Counted from the first letter of the stretch, positions 53,156 through 64,000 are shown. The stretch is 64,000 nucleotides of DNA from Macrothele yani (GCA_039090855.1 CM077011.1:40691501-40755500), one strand, 5' to 3'. Numbers and translations are program-made. The notes: generated from the sequence alone by a model not told the origin.

Positions 53156-53999
53156 GGAATATAAACACTTATACCCCTGAGGCATCGGAGCAGCATGGAG
53201 AATATAATTTCATATAAAAAAACTGTATGCCCACTCTGTAAAGTATTTAACCAAGTACGAAGTGAGTTAAACTGGTTAATTACTATTCTGACCTCAATTA
53301 TTTTCTTGATTTGTATTTAACTTTTTTCCGGGGAATGTAAAGACACGATGACGACATCCCAACCTATATTGCCTAACAAACACATAACGAGCATTAGATG
53401 CGACAGGAACATCGTAGATACTATTATCGCTATACAAATTCGATTACTAGCGATATAACCTTACGTGACTCTCATCTTGCAAATTCCAAGAGGATAGGAG
53501 GAGTAGCGATGATAGCAACATGGGTGAACGCTAATCCGATGAATTTTGACAGATTTCACATTTGAAGACCGACTGGCTGAGACTTTCGTTACTATGTCAC
53601 GAAATGATGGAGAAACTGCAACGGCACAGTTTTCCAGGTGTTTTCAGACACAGAAAACGTTGTCACAGTAGGGAAAATGTGACCAAAAGAACTTCGGCAG
53701 AACAGCGATAAACCTACACTAATGTCCAAAGATTAAGGATCACTTATATTTCCATGGCATACTTTTACTACAAAAGGATGTGGATGAAAATACTTTAAGA
53801 AGAAGTAAACAAAGATGAAAAGAACATGTACACACATAACTAAGCATGAATTCATGCTTATTAATAGAGAAAATCGATAAAAAAAAAAAAGGCATGGCAT
53901 TTTCTGACACTGGCTCACAATAACTAAAATTGAAAAAAATATTTTTATGATTTTTCGTGGATCATTTTAATGAGATGTATGTTAACCCCTCACTATAAT
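53156..53999. other. No gene; perfect 18-bp palindrome at 53841-53858
   Basis: AAGCATGAATTCATGCTT is its own complement. A TIR-like CACTAATGTCCAAAGATTAA lies at about 53717, possibly the left end of the Tc1 element whose transposase is at 54000-54990, but I found no partner end. Confidence 0.5.
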
Positions 54000-54990
54000 G
54001 CATGATTGGCATTGATGGGCTATTCTTTTCACGAGATTGTCCGGAAGATCCTGAGGGAGGTTTCTCCTTTCTCTTTTCAGCGCCACTACCAAGTCTTTTT
54101 TGGTGTCAGGTGAGAAATCGCGTTCAGCAATGCGCCTCCCTAACGTACCCTAAAAATTTTCGATGGAATTCAGGTCGGAAGAGTACGAAGGCCACTCCAT
54201 TCAGTTCATCCTCTCGCTCTCCAATGGTTCATCAACACATGATGCTCGACGAGGATGGGCGTTATCTTTCTTAAAAACGAAAAGAATTTTCCCACAACAC
54301 CACGAAACATCCTTACATCCTCCAAAAGGACATCCTCACAATAAGGCTGGGAATTTATCGACCCTTTCCCCAATACAAAGAGCTCTGAACACCCATTGAT
54401 CATAATCCCAGACCAGACCATTACTCCACCACCCTTGTAACGGTCATTTCTACGATGTTTATGGCTGAATAGGCAGTGCGGTGTTCTCTCCATATGTACT
54501 GCCGCCCAAAGTCACACGATAAATAATATTGGTTTTCGTTTGTGAACAGCCCATTTCTCTTCACTCTATGTGGAGTTTTCATGACACCATAGATAGGGAG
54601 TTTTTTGCGTGTTGAGATCAATGAGAAACACTGTACAGGTTTTTGGGAATACAATCCGAAATTATTCAAACGCCTTGACACAGTTTGGTGCGATATTTTC
54701 GTAGCCGTACTTGATTCCAGCTGTTTTGCTAATGTGCCAGCAAATAGTCTGCCAGATCTTTAAGCTGCTACAACAAAATAACGATCATGTGTCGCTGTAG
54801 CTTTGCTTGGTCCACTACTACTGAAACTTCTGGTAGCTATTCCATGTTCAGATAATTGTTTCCAGATTCGTGATACTACGATCTTAGCAATTCCGAACTT
54901 CTTCGCTAAGTCTCTCGTTGTCCTCCATTCTTCCAGTTTGCCAACAATTCGCTCACGAGGAAAATCATCCGGATGGGTTCTTTGGGATGC
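54000..54990 (-). pseudogene. Tc1-like transposase pseudogene (E-related)
   Basis: Reading from about 54990 downward: PDDFPRERIVGKLEEWRTTR and the HTH DLAKKFGIAKIVVSRIWKQL (55044-54760), a shifted part with MSRRLNNFGLYSQKPVQC (54681-54421), then GVMVWSGIMINGCSELFVLG and YCEDVLLEDVRMFRG (54493-54206). The end, in another frame (about 54180-54000), reads WPSYSSDLNSIENF with the third acidic Glu, and ends LPDNLVKRIAHQCQSCIIVR. The first-Asp segment is decayed (FTNENQYYLS, Asn at the expected Asp). Layout parallels the Tc1-E copy at 49966. At least three frameshifts. Confidence 0.85.
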
Positions 54991-55501
54991 ACTACAAGTC
55001 GTCGTAACAAAAAGAAAGGTGGATCCACACTTCAACACCCGCAAAACAAACTATTTCTTCCCACTTACGTTTCAGCATTTATCGCAGATCAGTATAACAC
55101 ACCGACCACGTGATTCCTGACAATTTGCATAGGACCAAGTACTCTCACATAGCGTGCTCGGACTTCTTTCGATGATGTCAAAATCTTTTGACCACTAACG
55201 AACGACTTGCTTGTCAGGAGTTTAGACTTCTGTCGTTCAACCTTCATTTTTGGACGTAGATTGGCTAGCATCGTCCTCCCAAATAAAACTACTACGCATC
55301 AGAAACTACTGAATAGAAATGCTGTATGCTTTGGTTCTTCCATACCAACGGGAGCTAAATACACAGAATCGAATTGAGTGAAATATTAAAAGAAAGGTTT
55401 TCGAATCCCTACATGGGCTACTTTCAAATGGGTTGAAGATATGAACCATAGATAATGATAAAGTGATTTTAATTCGACCAATCTTATTTTGTGCTTTTAT
55501 C

Positions 55502-56740
55502 TACACTGAAGTGCCAAACGTTATGGGAAAGCAATATGCAAATTTTCAACTGGCGCTGCCGTCGTGTAAAGGCTTCGACGCACGTCAGGATTTTTATGAG
55601 CAGCTAGGTGTAATCTCGTGAGTTAGGTTGAGCAACCGCCACTAAGATTATGGCAAGCCGATGGTAATTATCGGAGTTTGGACGAGGGATGGTAGTAGGA
55701 GCCAGACGGATGGAACATGGAATTTCTGAAGTTAGGCTAACATTCAATATTCCTCGATCCATGGTGTCACGTGTGCACCGAGAATACTTCACGAAAGGCA
55801 TCACGACCCACCGTGGACAGCGCAGTAGCCGCCGGACACGGGTGCTGAATGACCGTGACCAGCGGCGTCTGACCAGGATTGTCCAATCTAGTAGACAAGC
55901 GACACTGGCTCAAATCACATCCACATTCAATGCAGGAGGTACCAGAGACATATCCATCAGGCCAATACAGCGTAATTTAGCGTCCATGGTGTATGATTAC
56001 GGAAGACTCACCAGAGTGCCTTTGCTAACTCTACCACATCGGACACAGCACCTCACCTAGGCTCGTGAACACGGTAATTAGACTCTGGAAGACAGGCAAC
56101 ATGTGTCGTGAGTCGATGTGTCACGCTAGTAGTTATTGCGAGCTAATGGTAGGGTTCGGGTATGGCGCAGACCCCATGAGGCCATGGGTTCAAGCTGTCA
56201 ACAAGGTACTGTACAAATTGGTAGTGGTTTCATATATGTGTGGGGTATCTTTACGTGTCACGGTGTGGGTCCTCTGGACCTCGTAAACACGTCATTGACC
56301 GGTAATCAGTTTGTTGCTCTGCTGGATGACTTTTTGCAGCCCTTCATGGACTTTATGTACCTCAACAACGGTGGGATATTCCAGGCATGCAATGCACTAT
56401 GTCATGGGGCCCAAGTTGCCGAAACTTGGTTCGAAGAGCATTCCAGGCAGTTCCGATGGATGGTGTGGCCACCACGTTCGTTCGACATGAACCCAATGGA
56501 AAGTGCTGGAAAGGTCGCTTATGGGACGTGCTGGAAAGGTCCATTCACACCCAAAATCCAGCACCAATAAATATCAGGGAACTGTGTGAGGCTGTTCAGA
56601 CGGCATGGCTCTACATCTCTCTAGAAGTCTTCCGCCCACTTGTGGAATCGATGCCACGTCGAGTTGCTGCACTTCGCTGGGCTAGCAGGTCCTACACGAT
56701 ACTAGATAAGTATCCCATGACTTTTCGCACTTCAGTGTAT
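55502..56740 (+). mobile_element. Tc1-F with TIRs at TA
   Basis: Left end TACACTGAAGTGCCAAACGT; right end, minus strand, TACACTGAAGTGCGAAAAGT; both then read ATGGGA. The length of 1.24 kb fits a Tc1 element. A TATATA palindrome cluster lies immediately to the right (56736-56770). Confidence 0.93.
55689..56700 (+). pseudogene. Tc1-F transposase pseudogene
   Basis: The first 124 aa are open (55689-56060) and hold the HTH region: GISEVRLTFNIPRSMVSRVH and DQRRLTRIVQSSRQATLAQI, with SIRPIQRNLASMVYDYGRL. The middle is broken; a 144-aa frame (56136-56570) carries GSGFIYVWGIFTCHGVGPLD, NGGIFQACNALCHGAQVAE (Ala-Cys at the expected Asp) and VWPPRSFDMNPMESA (Glu present). The C terminus is in a third frame (WLYISLEVFRPLVESMPRRV). 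The second Asp has been lost in addition to the frameshifts, so this copy is deeply dead. Confidence 0.88.
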
Positions 56741-57540
56741 ATACAGTATATATATACTGTATATATAAAGCAAAGTGGGAAAATGGGGAAATGCGAATGT
56801 TACCATCCGCGAATTGTTCGTCCACTTCTAAGTGATCTAGAGATCTGAAAATTGCTGATAGGTCTTAAGGCCCGCATACCGAGAATAGTCCGATAACCAA
56901 AAGAAAATCCAAATTGCGGATTTTAGAACTCTGCCTGCTTAATGTTTTTCGCGAACTGTTCGATCACTTCTAAGTAACCTATAAATATGAAAATGGGTAT
57001 GCTGATAGGTATTAAGATCTGGATACCTGTAAGTCCTAAAACCAAAAAAAAAAACCAAAAAAAAAAAAAAAAACGGCGGCTTTGAAATATTTTCGGCTTG
57101 AACTTTTCTAACACTCTACACCGGCAGAAAACCAAAAAAAAAAAAAAAATGTTTGGTCTGAAAACCAAAAAAATTTCAAAAGGGTGGCTTAGCTTTACTG
57201 TTCAAAATGCTGATAGGTTTAAATATAATTATTACAGAAACGTTGAAGTGCTGTACAAATTACGTGAAATTTGGATTTAAAATTAAGGGGTGCCAAAGCT
57301 TGCTACCGTTTTACTTTAAACCGCATGCACTGACGTCACGACCCTATTCCAAGTCAAAAAACATTTACGGTCCTTAAATTACTTTTCTTTCCCTTCGTGA
57401 ATTTTTCCTTTCTTTACTGATGATTTTATAGATTCAGCAATCGGAGAACGGGCATGACTGTTAGTCAGCTGTAGGAGGCGAAACCACCCTGAAGACATTA
57501 TTCGGCTGTGTATAGCACCTACTTTTAACTATTTTGGATC

Positions 57541-57752
57541 GCTGCAATCCCGAGTGATCTCAGGATCTGCCTTCTGACTGATTGTCAGATTTGAAAACCG
57601 GGTTCGAGTTTGTAATAAAGCATGGATGGCCTGCTTGTCTTACGGAATTGATTGGTTCTCCCCTTTTCCTGAAACCAATTTTCCCAAATTAGGGACGGGC
57701 AACAGCTTATGGCCTTTACAGTTCCTCATGATGATCGTAAAACTCCAAAAAG
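57541..57752 (+). mobile_element. SINE-1, diverged copy
   Basis: The head is weak (CCGAGTGATCTCAGGATCTG). The B-box relic GGGTTCGAGTTTGTAA, the body ATTGGTTCTCCCCTTTTCCT and the 3' block AAATTAGGGACGGGCAACAG are clear. An old copy. Confidence 0.8.
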
Positions 57753-57844
57753 AAAGCAAAACGAAAGTGTGGCGATGTGCTTGTCTTGGTGTATTTACGC
57801 TTGAAAATCCATTTTCCCTTGTCTGAACTTGGAAGCACTTCCTG

Positions 57845-59052
57845 TACACCGATGAATCACTATAATTTGACCACCTAGCTGTAGAACTTCTTTTAGCACA
57901 CAAAACAGCGCCCACTCGGCGAGGCTTCGATTCGATGAGATGGCGATAGGTATCCTGGGGTATCTGGTACCATAATGTCAACAGCAGGTCGTCCAGTTCC
58001 CGCACATTTCGGGGTGCTGGTGATTTAGGGCGAACCCACTTTTCCAAGTCGAACCACAAATGATCGATTGGGTTCATGTCAGGTGAATTTGGAAGCCAGG
58101 ACATTAACAGAAATTCACCAGCATGTTCCTTGAACCACACTTTGACGATTCTAGCAGTGGGGCATGGCGCATTATCCTGTTGGTAATGAACATCACCAGC
58201 GGGCTACACAGCTGCCATGAATGGGTGAACTTGGTCCGCAACGATGTTCATATACCTGACAGCTGTCAGGGATTGTGCTCTTGCGATAACGGGGCTTAAA
58301 GTTTCTCAAGAAAGCATCGTCCACATCATAACACAGCAGCCACCACCGGTCTATTTCCGCCCAACAGTGCATCCACGCACAGCGACGTATCCGAGTTTGG
58401 CTGTCTACGTGATGCACCAGGAATCTTGATTCGTCAGACCAGGCCACTTTATTCCAGTCATCCACGGTCCAATCTCGATGATCTTGGGCCCATTTCAGGC
58501 GTTGTTGGCGATGACATGCAGTGAGCCTGTGGACCCGGCGGGGTCTTCCGCTACGCAGGCCCACGCGCAGAATGCTGCGATGAACTGTATGCTGTGACAC
58601 ATTTCCCTAATCACCACTGTTGAAGCTGCGGGTGATTTATCGTACTGTGACCCTGCGGTCGCTGTGAACAATGCGCGACAGTCTCCGCTCCCCTCTGGCA
58701 TCAACGAGCTGCGGATGACACACGCCTGGACGACGGTTCGTCGTTTAGCCATCTATGCACCACTTTTGACACGTACTTAATACAGTGGCACGTGAACAAC
58801 CCAAGATCCGCGCCGTTTCCGTGATCGTAGTTCTGAGGCGAAGTGCCATCAGAATTTACCCTTTTTGAAACTCCGATGGATCAGCAGCTTTTCCCATTCT
58901 GACTCCGAACACTCTACTAACCGAAAGCTGGTTCTCGCGTTTTATATACATATACTGGTATGCGAACTCCACCTGCTCCACCGTTTGGTCTCCAGGCGCA
59001 CTCATCTCTCTAGGCTAAGGGTTGGTTATAATGTAATGGCTCATAGGTGTTG
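57845..59052 (-). mobile_element. Tc1-A copy 3
   Basis: Left end TACACCGATGAATCACTATA, and right end region AATGTAATGGCTCATAGGTG. The internal order matches Tc1-A copies 1 and 2, including the leader CTGGTTCTCGCGTTT near 58928. The right terminus is decayed by a few bases, so its exact end is approximate. Confidence 0.88.
57940..58760 (-). pseudogene. Tc1-A transposase pseudogene (copy 3)
   Basis: From 58752 downward: MAKRRTVVQACVIRSSLMPE (N-terminal part), then the frame 58600-58193 with SILRVGLRSGRPRRV, LKWAQDHRDWTVDDWNKVAW and the first Asp in SDESRFLVHH. The second-Asp block is decayed near 58190-58150 (the NNRIMRHAPLLES-type complement). The last frame, 58140-57940, has MWFKEHAGEFLLMSWLPNSP and DMNPIDHLWFDLE, with Asp where the catalytic Glu is expected, then LWYQIPQDTYRHLIES. 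Several frameshifts, plus an altered third catalytic residue. Confidence 0.88.
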
Positions 59053-60177
59053 TTTTTATTTTCTCTGATGGACGAGTGCACCAAATGAATACCATAATAT
59101 TCAGAACGTAAAAGGAAAACTTCTCACTCAATCTCCGGGGTTTTGATTAGGACCACAGATAAAAATTACGTCTCCGTTATGAATTAATACCTAAGAAAAC
59201 ATCAATTCTGTTTCAACTGAGAACATAAAATTTCAAAATGTTTGATTCTTTTAAATATTTCAGGAAAGCAATTTACCGTAAAAACAAATGCTACATGAAG
59301 TTTCGAGCTAGAATTGAAGTAGCAAATAAGGCTTAAGTTTTTCTACAACATATACTTTCGAGTGAAAATCTTTCAAATAAATTTAAAATTGAAACTGTCA
59401 TCAGGTCCATCGTGACGCATTAAGCAAGCCGAACTAAAGCAGTCCATATTGAGAAAATATTGCAAAATTTTGAAAAGAGCTTTTTGGACCCCATAGAAGA
59501 CAAGAAAGCAGGAGAAATGTGACTGAAATGCGATAATGAGATTCATATGTGTGTCTGGAGAGACCCTCATTATAAACCAGCGCAATTTAATTGTGTGAAT
59601 TTAGATGTAGTGAACACGTGGAGCTTATGGGTGTATGACAGACTTCCCAGACAGAAACTTAAAGGATGCTGAAGACGAGCTAAGGGAAGACTACGCGGAC
59701 GTTGGGGAGATAATATTCGAAAGGATTGGAAGAATTCGGAATCCTAGACTGAGGATTGAAAGGGCAAGACAGTTGAGTGAAAGAGTATGGAGCTTACAGC
59801 ACTGACCCTTGAGAGCTCAAATAACTAATGAAACTACAGTTCGTTTTAAATTTCTAGTCAGTGTAAAGACTTAACAACAGCATTGCAAATAAGAGGGCGA
59901 CCTTTATTTGGTTTAACTTATAAATTAACTTCCTTATAATATTCCTGTGAAAAGTAGGCACGTTTTCATGCACTCCGTATGTCATACCCAGTGATTTGCG
60001 GTTCATAGTTAGGATGCATATTCTTCACGTACCTACATAAAGTTAGTAGGTACGTAAGAGCATATATATCTTCTGAAAAAAGCCAGTACATCTTCTGAAA
60101 CATTTATTTGACAAAACTCTGATCATATACACTTATGTTCATAAAAAACAGAACACCTAAAATGAGTCGAGCTACTC
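59053..60177. other. No clear gene; possible LINE tail at 59590-59815
   Basis: A stretch near 59670-59745 can be read as RLRGRWGDNIRKDWK, like the C-terminal basic block of LINE reverse transcriptases, but too short and broken to classify. Nothing else stands out. Confidence 0.3.
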
Positions 60178-60282
60178 CAGGTAGCACATCATTACAATTT
60201 AACGTTGACAAGACGTAGTTCCAACGCTGAGACGGTGGCTCAGCGTTGGGTCTACGTTAAATCGCAATTCTGTGCTACTTGG
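60178..60282. repeat. Imperfect inverted repeat at the truncated end of Tc1-B copy 2
   Basis: The core CCAACGCTGAG and CTCAGCGTTGG (about 60219-60247) are perfect around a 7-nt spacer. Outward, ATTTAACG with GTAGCACA pairs with CGTTAAAT and TGTGCTAC, with a 10-nt bulge. The right arm continues into Tc1 coding sequence, so the left arm is an inverted copy of it. Confidence 0.8.
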
Positions 60283-60777
60283 TGGCAACGTTATTGTCTG
60301 GGACATGTTTTCATGGGAGTGTTTCTGCTCTTTGATTCGTGTGGGGCAACGTCTGACCTCCCAAAAGTATTTACGCTGCACACCAAGTCCGCTCGGCTAT
60401 GTTGATCGTTTATCCCAATGGAGATGGATTTTTTCCAGCAGAAAAAAATATTCCACGTCATAGTGCTCACACTGTACGCAAATGGTTTGAAGAGTATCAT
60501 GGAGACTCTTAACTGCTGCAATGGATTTCTCAATCACCAGATCTCAATCCAATGGAGTATTTATGTGACGAATTCAAACAGGGCATCATACACTTGAATC
60601 CGCTACCATCGAATCTTCAAGAGCTGGAGGGTGCAATTCATGAGATTTGGGCTAATACACCACTTACGGACATTTACTAGAGTCTACACCAGGACGAATT
60701 CAAGCAGTATTAAGGGGCAAAAGGTGGCCCAACAACGTACTAACAAGGTGGTCATAATAATTTGGCCACTCAGTGTA
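60240..60777 (+). pseudogene. Tc1-B copy 2, 5'-truncated
   Basis: Only the second half survives. LLGGNVIVWDMFSWECFCSL (about 60272) is the mid-domain block, and near 60531-60560 SPDLNPMEYL carries the third acidic Glu. The C terminus and right TIR follow (GGTGGTCATAATAATTTGGC, then CACTCAGTG at TA, 60776). The second-Asp segment near 60440-60470 is damaged. The TIR equals that of Tc1-B copy 1 (11856), in the opposite orientation. Confidence 0.83.
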
Positions 60778-60820
60778 TATAAATATACATATTTCTCGCT
60801 GCAAGCAAAATTAAGTAACA

Positions 60821-62061
60821 TACACTATACTGATAAAAGTCACCGGACACCTCTTTAAAAGCATATAAAAGGATACGCTGCGTTGTTAAGATGCGCGGTA
60901 CAGCTGCATACGGTATAAAAACAAGTCTGAAGCTGACCGCGATCATATTACACTGTGAGGTTCAGTGGAAAATGTCGCGGCGGGAGAGAACTGACTTTGA
61001 GAAAGGAAAGATTGTTGGGTGTTATACTGTATTAGTGGGTTGTTTATAAGAGAAACCGAGAGGCATTTAAACATACCCAAGTCAACTCTTTTGGATGTAC
61101 TGAATAAGTGGAAGACACATGGCGTGTCTGAAGCAGCAAAACGTACAAAACGTAACGGCAGACCAAAGAAAATCAGTGATAGAAGACGTCGAAACCTCAG
61201 GAGAGTCGTTACAGTTAATCGACGGGGTACTTCACAAGACTTCGGTGTACAGGTGAGTAAAAATAGTGAAATCTCGGTATGTACACGTACCATTTGCAGA
61301 GAACTTCATTCCATGGGTTATCGCGGTAGTGCAGCTGCTCATAAGCCTTTAATCTCCACTCGGAATGCTACTCGTAGTTTAGCATGGTATAAAGGACATT
61401 CATCGTGGACCGTAGATCAATGGAAACGGATTTTACAGACTGATGAATCCAGATACACGATTAATCAGTCTGATGGCCGTGTGTGGATATGTCGGCAGCC
61501 GGGGGAACGCTATTTATCACAGTGTACTGTTCCTACGGTCAAGTTTGGAGCTGGCAGTGTACTCGTGTGGGGGTGTTTTTCGTGGTGTGGTCTCGGTCTA
61601 TTGATTATTATCGTGGACCACCTCGATATTCTGGATAATTATGCCCTACGAACTCTGTGGCAAGACTATGAAACCAAGCCTTCTTGGTACCAGCAGATAA
61701 TGCCCCGAGCCATAAAGCAAGGATTGTTACGGCGTGGTTTGACGATAATTCCATACCGTGTGTGGACTGCCAGCACAGAGACCTGATCTGAATCCCACAG
61801 AACACCTATGGGATGAACTATACGCCGCATAAGAAGTTTGAAACCAAGACCTACTACTAAGCAAGAGTTAGTGGCAGCATTATGTACTGAATGGAAGCGC
61901 ATACCTATCGCTGTGTTCCAAAACATTGTCGAAAGCATGTCTCGAAGGATCAGTGCATGCATTAAGGCCAAAGGTGGGCCGACACCATACTAATATATGT
62001 CAAAAAATGCTATGTTGTGTTTCTCTTCTAGGTGTCCGGTGACTTTTGTCAATATGGTGTA
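60821..62061 (+). mobile_element. Tc1-G with TIRs at TA
   Basis: Left end TACACTATACTGATAAAAGT; right end, minus strand, TACACCATATTGACAAAAGT; both continue CACCGGACACC. Length 1.24 kb. Confidence 0.94.
60974..61990 (+). pseudogene. Tc1-G transposase, few lesions
   Basis: Coding begins near 60973 (MSRRERTDFEKGKIVG, in the frame before a small shift at about 61025). The 255-aa frame 61019-61786 follows: HLNIPKSTLLDVLNKWKTHG (HTH), RRNLRRVVTVNRRGTSQDF, TICRELHSMGYRGSAAAHKP, first Asp in LQTDESRYTINQSDGRVWI, and VLVWGCFSWCGLGLLI. Near 61680 the frame shifts: the second-Asp segment (QQDNAPSHKARIV type) and WPAQRPDLNPTEHLWDEL, with the Glu, lie in the next frame. The end (WKRIPIAVFQNIVESMSRRI to KGGPTPY) is open up to about 61990. 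About 340 aa in sum, with two or three frameshifts. It is among the better-preserved Tc1 copies here. Confidence 0.92.
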
Positions 62062-62163
62062 TAATGTGTAATAAAACAAACTCATAAATATTATTTAATT
62101 AGGTATCCCATCCGCTGATATTCACAGTTCATTTCTTTTTTATTTTTCATTACTATTCATCAG

Positions 62164-62345
62164 TGTTGTGACGTTCCTGCCCAGCAGGACGCACACGACA
62201 TAAAGGCAGATAGCAGGGACCACGAACGTCCGCGTAGCTCAATTGGCAGAGTGACTTATTCCGGAATGAGGGAACCCGGGTTCGAGCCCCAGCGTAGACA
62301 AAAATGACGGCGAAATTTACTTCGTTATAATGGCTCCCGAACTTT
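62164..62345 (+). repeat. R3 repeat, copy 2
   Basis: Upstream block GTGACGTTCCTGCCCAGCAG and GCACACGACATAAAGGCAGA, then the tRNA-like module (62228-62299), then AAATTTACTTCGTTATAATG. Same order as at 4485-4690 (minus strand) and 62594. Confidence 0.85.
62228..62299 (+). other. tRNA-like module of R3 copy 2
   Basis: Acceptor-like GTCCGCG with a decayed partner (GCGTAGAC), D arm GCTC/GAGT and T arm CGGGTTCGAGCCCC. The anticodon region ATTCCGGAAT is a palindrome and not a normal loop. It is likely a degenerate tRNA-derived module. Confidence 0.7.
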
Positions 62346-62593
62346 CCGGATGACCCGGCCGTTCAAAATCTCGCAATGGTGTGATGTTCTTTCCACACCG
62401 CGAGAGAGGAAAAAATCAGAGAATCTCTTCTCCAGCGCTTCGAAAAATAAATGTGTGTGACGTTGCCTTCCACACACCAGATTGACTGGGAGTTCTCAAG
62501 CGCACGTTCTACAGCGGATGGCTGCTTGCAACAATTCATGGTCACGGCTGACCCGTGGGCCATGCCCCTGGCCCCTCTTTCGTGGGAGGGGGG

Positions 62594-62762
62594 AGATGTG
62601 ACGTGCCTGCCCCGCATAACGCACACGACATAAAGGCAGATGGCACCGACAACGATCGTCCGCGTAGCTCAATTGGTAGAGTGACTTATTCCGGAATGAG
62701 GGGACGCTGGGTTCGAACCCCGGCGTTGACCAAAATGACGGAGAAATTTACTTCGTTATAGT
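62594..62762 (+). repeat. R3 repeat, copy 3 (430 bp after copy 2)
   Basis: GATGTGACGTGCCTGCC, GCACACGACATAAAGGCAGA, tRNA-like module 62658-62730, AAATTTACTTCGTTATAGTG. It lies in direct orientation 430 bp from copy 2; the 250 bp between them has no recognised content. Confidence 0.85.
62658..62730 (+). other. tRNA-like module of R3 copy 3
   Basis: GTCCGCGTAGCTCAATTGGT begins the module. The T arm is CTGGGTTCGAACCCCGG; the acceptor 3' side, CGTTGAC, pairs partly with GTCCGCG. The same anticodon-arm palindrome as the other copies. Confidence 0.72.
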
Positions 62763-63507
62763 GTACAATGAATACGTGAGGTTTTGCCGTTAACTCATCA
62801 GAATTGCATTTAATTAACATTGTTTCATTTACCGTTATCACATCGCACCAACTTCATGTTGAATACAAATATCTTCTCCAGGAGTTTTACTCGAAATATT
62901 CCGTACTTATTTTGCTCCAAGCATGTTTTCCAAAAGTTGTTATTAGCAATTCTAATTTTTGTTTAAAATGATAAAAGAAGATAAAGTATTTTGATATATA
63001 TGAGAAAATAAAATTTTTCGAAGCCGACGAACTCATACAGAAACCTATAAAAGAAATAATAAGAAGCTTTATTGGTAAATGCAAAGGTCGGTATATCTAG
63101 TAAGTGGTGTGTAAGGAAACTACATCAAAATTTCACATGATGGTCAACGCATTGTTCATGCCATAATTTAACGTTTCATCCCTTGTCATTTTGACTGACG
63201 TTTGACGCTTCCAACTCCTGTTCCCCGAAATTCAGCACACTTATTCGTGTGGAAAAGTGAATATATTATGTACTCAAAGTTTCTGTGCCTACACTGTTAT
63301 CCTGAAGCATGTCTTGAGCATACTGAATTTCACAGAACTGTTGTACGCAGCGTAGCGATTTCTTTGGCGACAAACAAGCTGTAACAATTTGTTCCAACGA
63401 TATCGCGCTATCAGCCTTTCAGCGGCAGTTTGCCTCGTTTTCGTTCCTTTGGGAATTTATTGCAGCACACTTTCTCGCACATACGATATATCTCAACGCA
63501 TGCATGG
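62763..63507. other. No gene recognised
   Basis: AT-rich. Small ORFs of 60-65 aa show no motif. Confidence 0.5.
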
Positions 63508-64000
63508 TACACTGGCGAAAGTGACAAACGAACACCAAGAAGGAATGGGCGGACGATCATGAAATTTACATTTGTTAATGAGGTCGAGTTTACGTAGGTG
63601 TGATGTTAATTTCGGGACCAACCGGAGAGCGCTTACGCCACAGCACGGCATAATATGCAAATTATCGTCGGTGGTATTTAAGGCGTACGGCGAAGTGAAT
63701 GTAATCAGTCGTCGGCGTACGGACACGTGCGAAGACCCTGAAGAAGCTGCAATGCCTTGGACATGGAAGACGTGTACGATTTCAGCAGTTATCGGACCTT
63801 GAGCGAGATCGTCTAGTCGGACTCCGCGAGCCCGGGTGGTCGTATCGTCGTATTGCGGAGCAAATTGGACGGGAAGTATCGGTGGTGGTACGATGGTGGC
63901 GTAGATGGTCCGAGGAACATTCCCACACGAGAAGACGTGGATCCGGGAGTCACAGACGGACTGATGAGCGGACCGATCGACGCATAAGAAGAGCGGCGTT
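63508..64000 (+). mobile_element. Tc1-H-like element, left part, cut by window edge
   Basis: TACACTGGCGAAAGTGACAA at a TA, followed by AACACCAAGAAGGAA, resembles the end of Tc1-H copy 1 (same first 7 bp and the same AACACCAAGAAGG block). From about 63752 a frame reads VRFQQLSDLERDRLVGLREP and the HTH GWSYRRIAEQIGREVSVVVR, then an Arg-rich stretch that runs off the window. The N-terminal DNA-binding part is open as far as seen; the catalytic part lies outside. Probably a sister family to copy 1. Confidence 0.8.

Noticed and set aside
62164..62762. R3 pair as LTRs of a retrotransposon
   Set aside because: Only 250 bp separate them, with no coding, primer-binding or purine-tract signal, and a third copy occurs alone at 4485-4690 around a tRNA-like module.

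Overview
The window looks like repeat-dense, gene-poor eukaryotic nuclear DNA, most likely from an arthropod. The basis is the repertoire: several mariner (DD34D) and many Tc1-like (DD34E) transposases, an RTE-type LINE, an L1/Tx1-like LINE and several tRNA-derived repeat families. A chelicerate such as a spider would fit, but that is an inference at low confidence. I found no host protein-coding gene, rRNA or convincing functional tRNA gene. Almost every readable protein segment belongs to a transposable element, and only one transposon ORF (RTE, 33661-36522) is long and uninterrupted.

Names used below are mine. SINE-1 has a tRNA-like head, a body of about 130 bp and an A tail. SINE-2 and repeat R3 carry a tRNA-like module inside other conserved sequence. 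R5 is a 1.6-2.3 kb element with long inverted ends and no visible transposase. Tc1 families are lettered A-H.

Layout. 1-9.5 kb: SINE-1 copies, a 50-bp and a 38-bp minisatellite, a foldback MITE, mariner 1, R5 copy 1, a 348-bp tandem duplication built from SINE-1, and a 141-bp tandem repeat. 9.5-14.1 kb: Tc1 fragments, SINE-2-like sequence with a 43-bp-arm palindrome, and Tc1-B inserted in Tc1-A. 14.7-17.4 kb: mariners 2 and 3. 18.8-21.8 kb: Tc1 fragment, SINE-1, R5 copy 2 with a possible solo LTR. 21.8-25.3 kb: no gene seen, one direct-repeat pair. 25.3-32.9 kb: a three-level nest, Tc1-A split by SINE-1, itself split by a 6.2 kb LINE. 33.6-36.7 kb: an RTE LINE whose 5' end carries a perfect 78-bp inverted copy of its own flank. 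37.6-41.7 kb: foldback element, Tc1-C, degenerate repeats, Tc1-H with 38-bp TIRs. 43.6-46.7 kb: decayed RTE, another reverse-transcriptase fragment, SINE-1. 47.6-48.0 kb: palindromic MITE. 50-56.7 kb: three Tc1 pseudogenes and a SINE-1 copy broken three times by other SINEs. 57.5-64 kb: SINE-1, Tc1-A, Tc1-B fragment, Tc1-G, two R3 copies, and the start of another Tc1-H-like element cut by the window edge.

The elements do not form a pathway; their relations are parasitic and chronological. RTE and L1/Tx1-like LINEs encode endonuclease/reverse transcriptase. SINE-1 is non-autonomous and needs some LINE in trans. The short TA-flanked MITE needs a Tc1/mariner transposase. Nesting order gives relative ages, and the target-site duplications make many insertions certain from this sequence alone.
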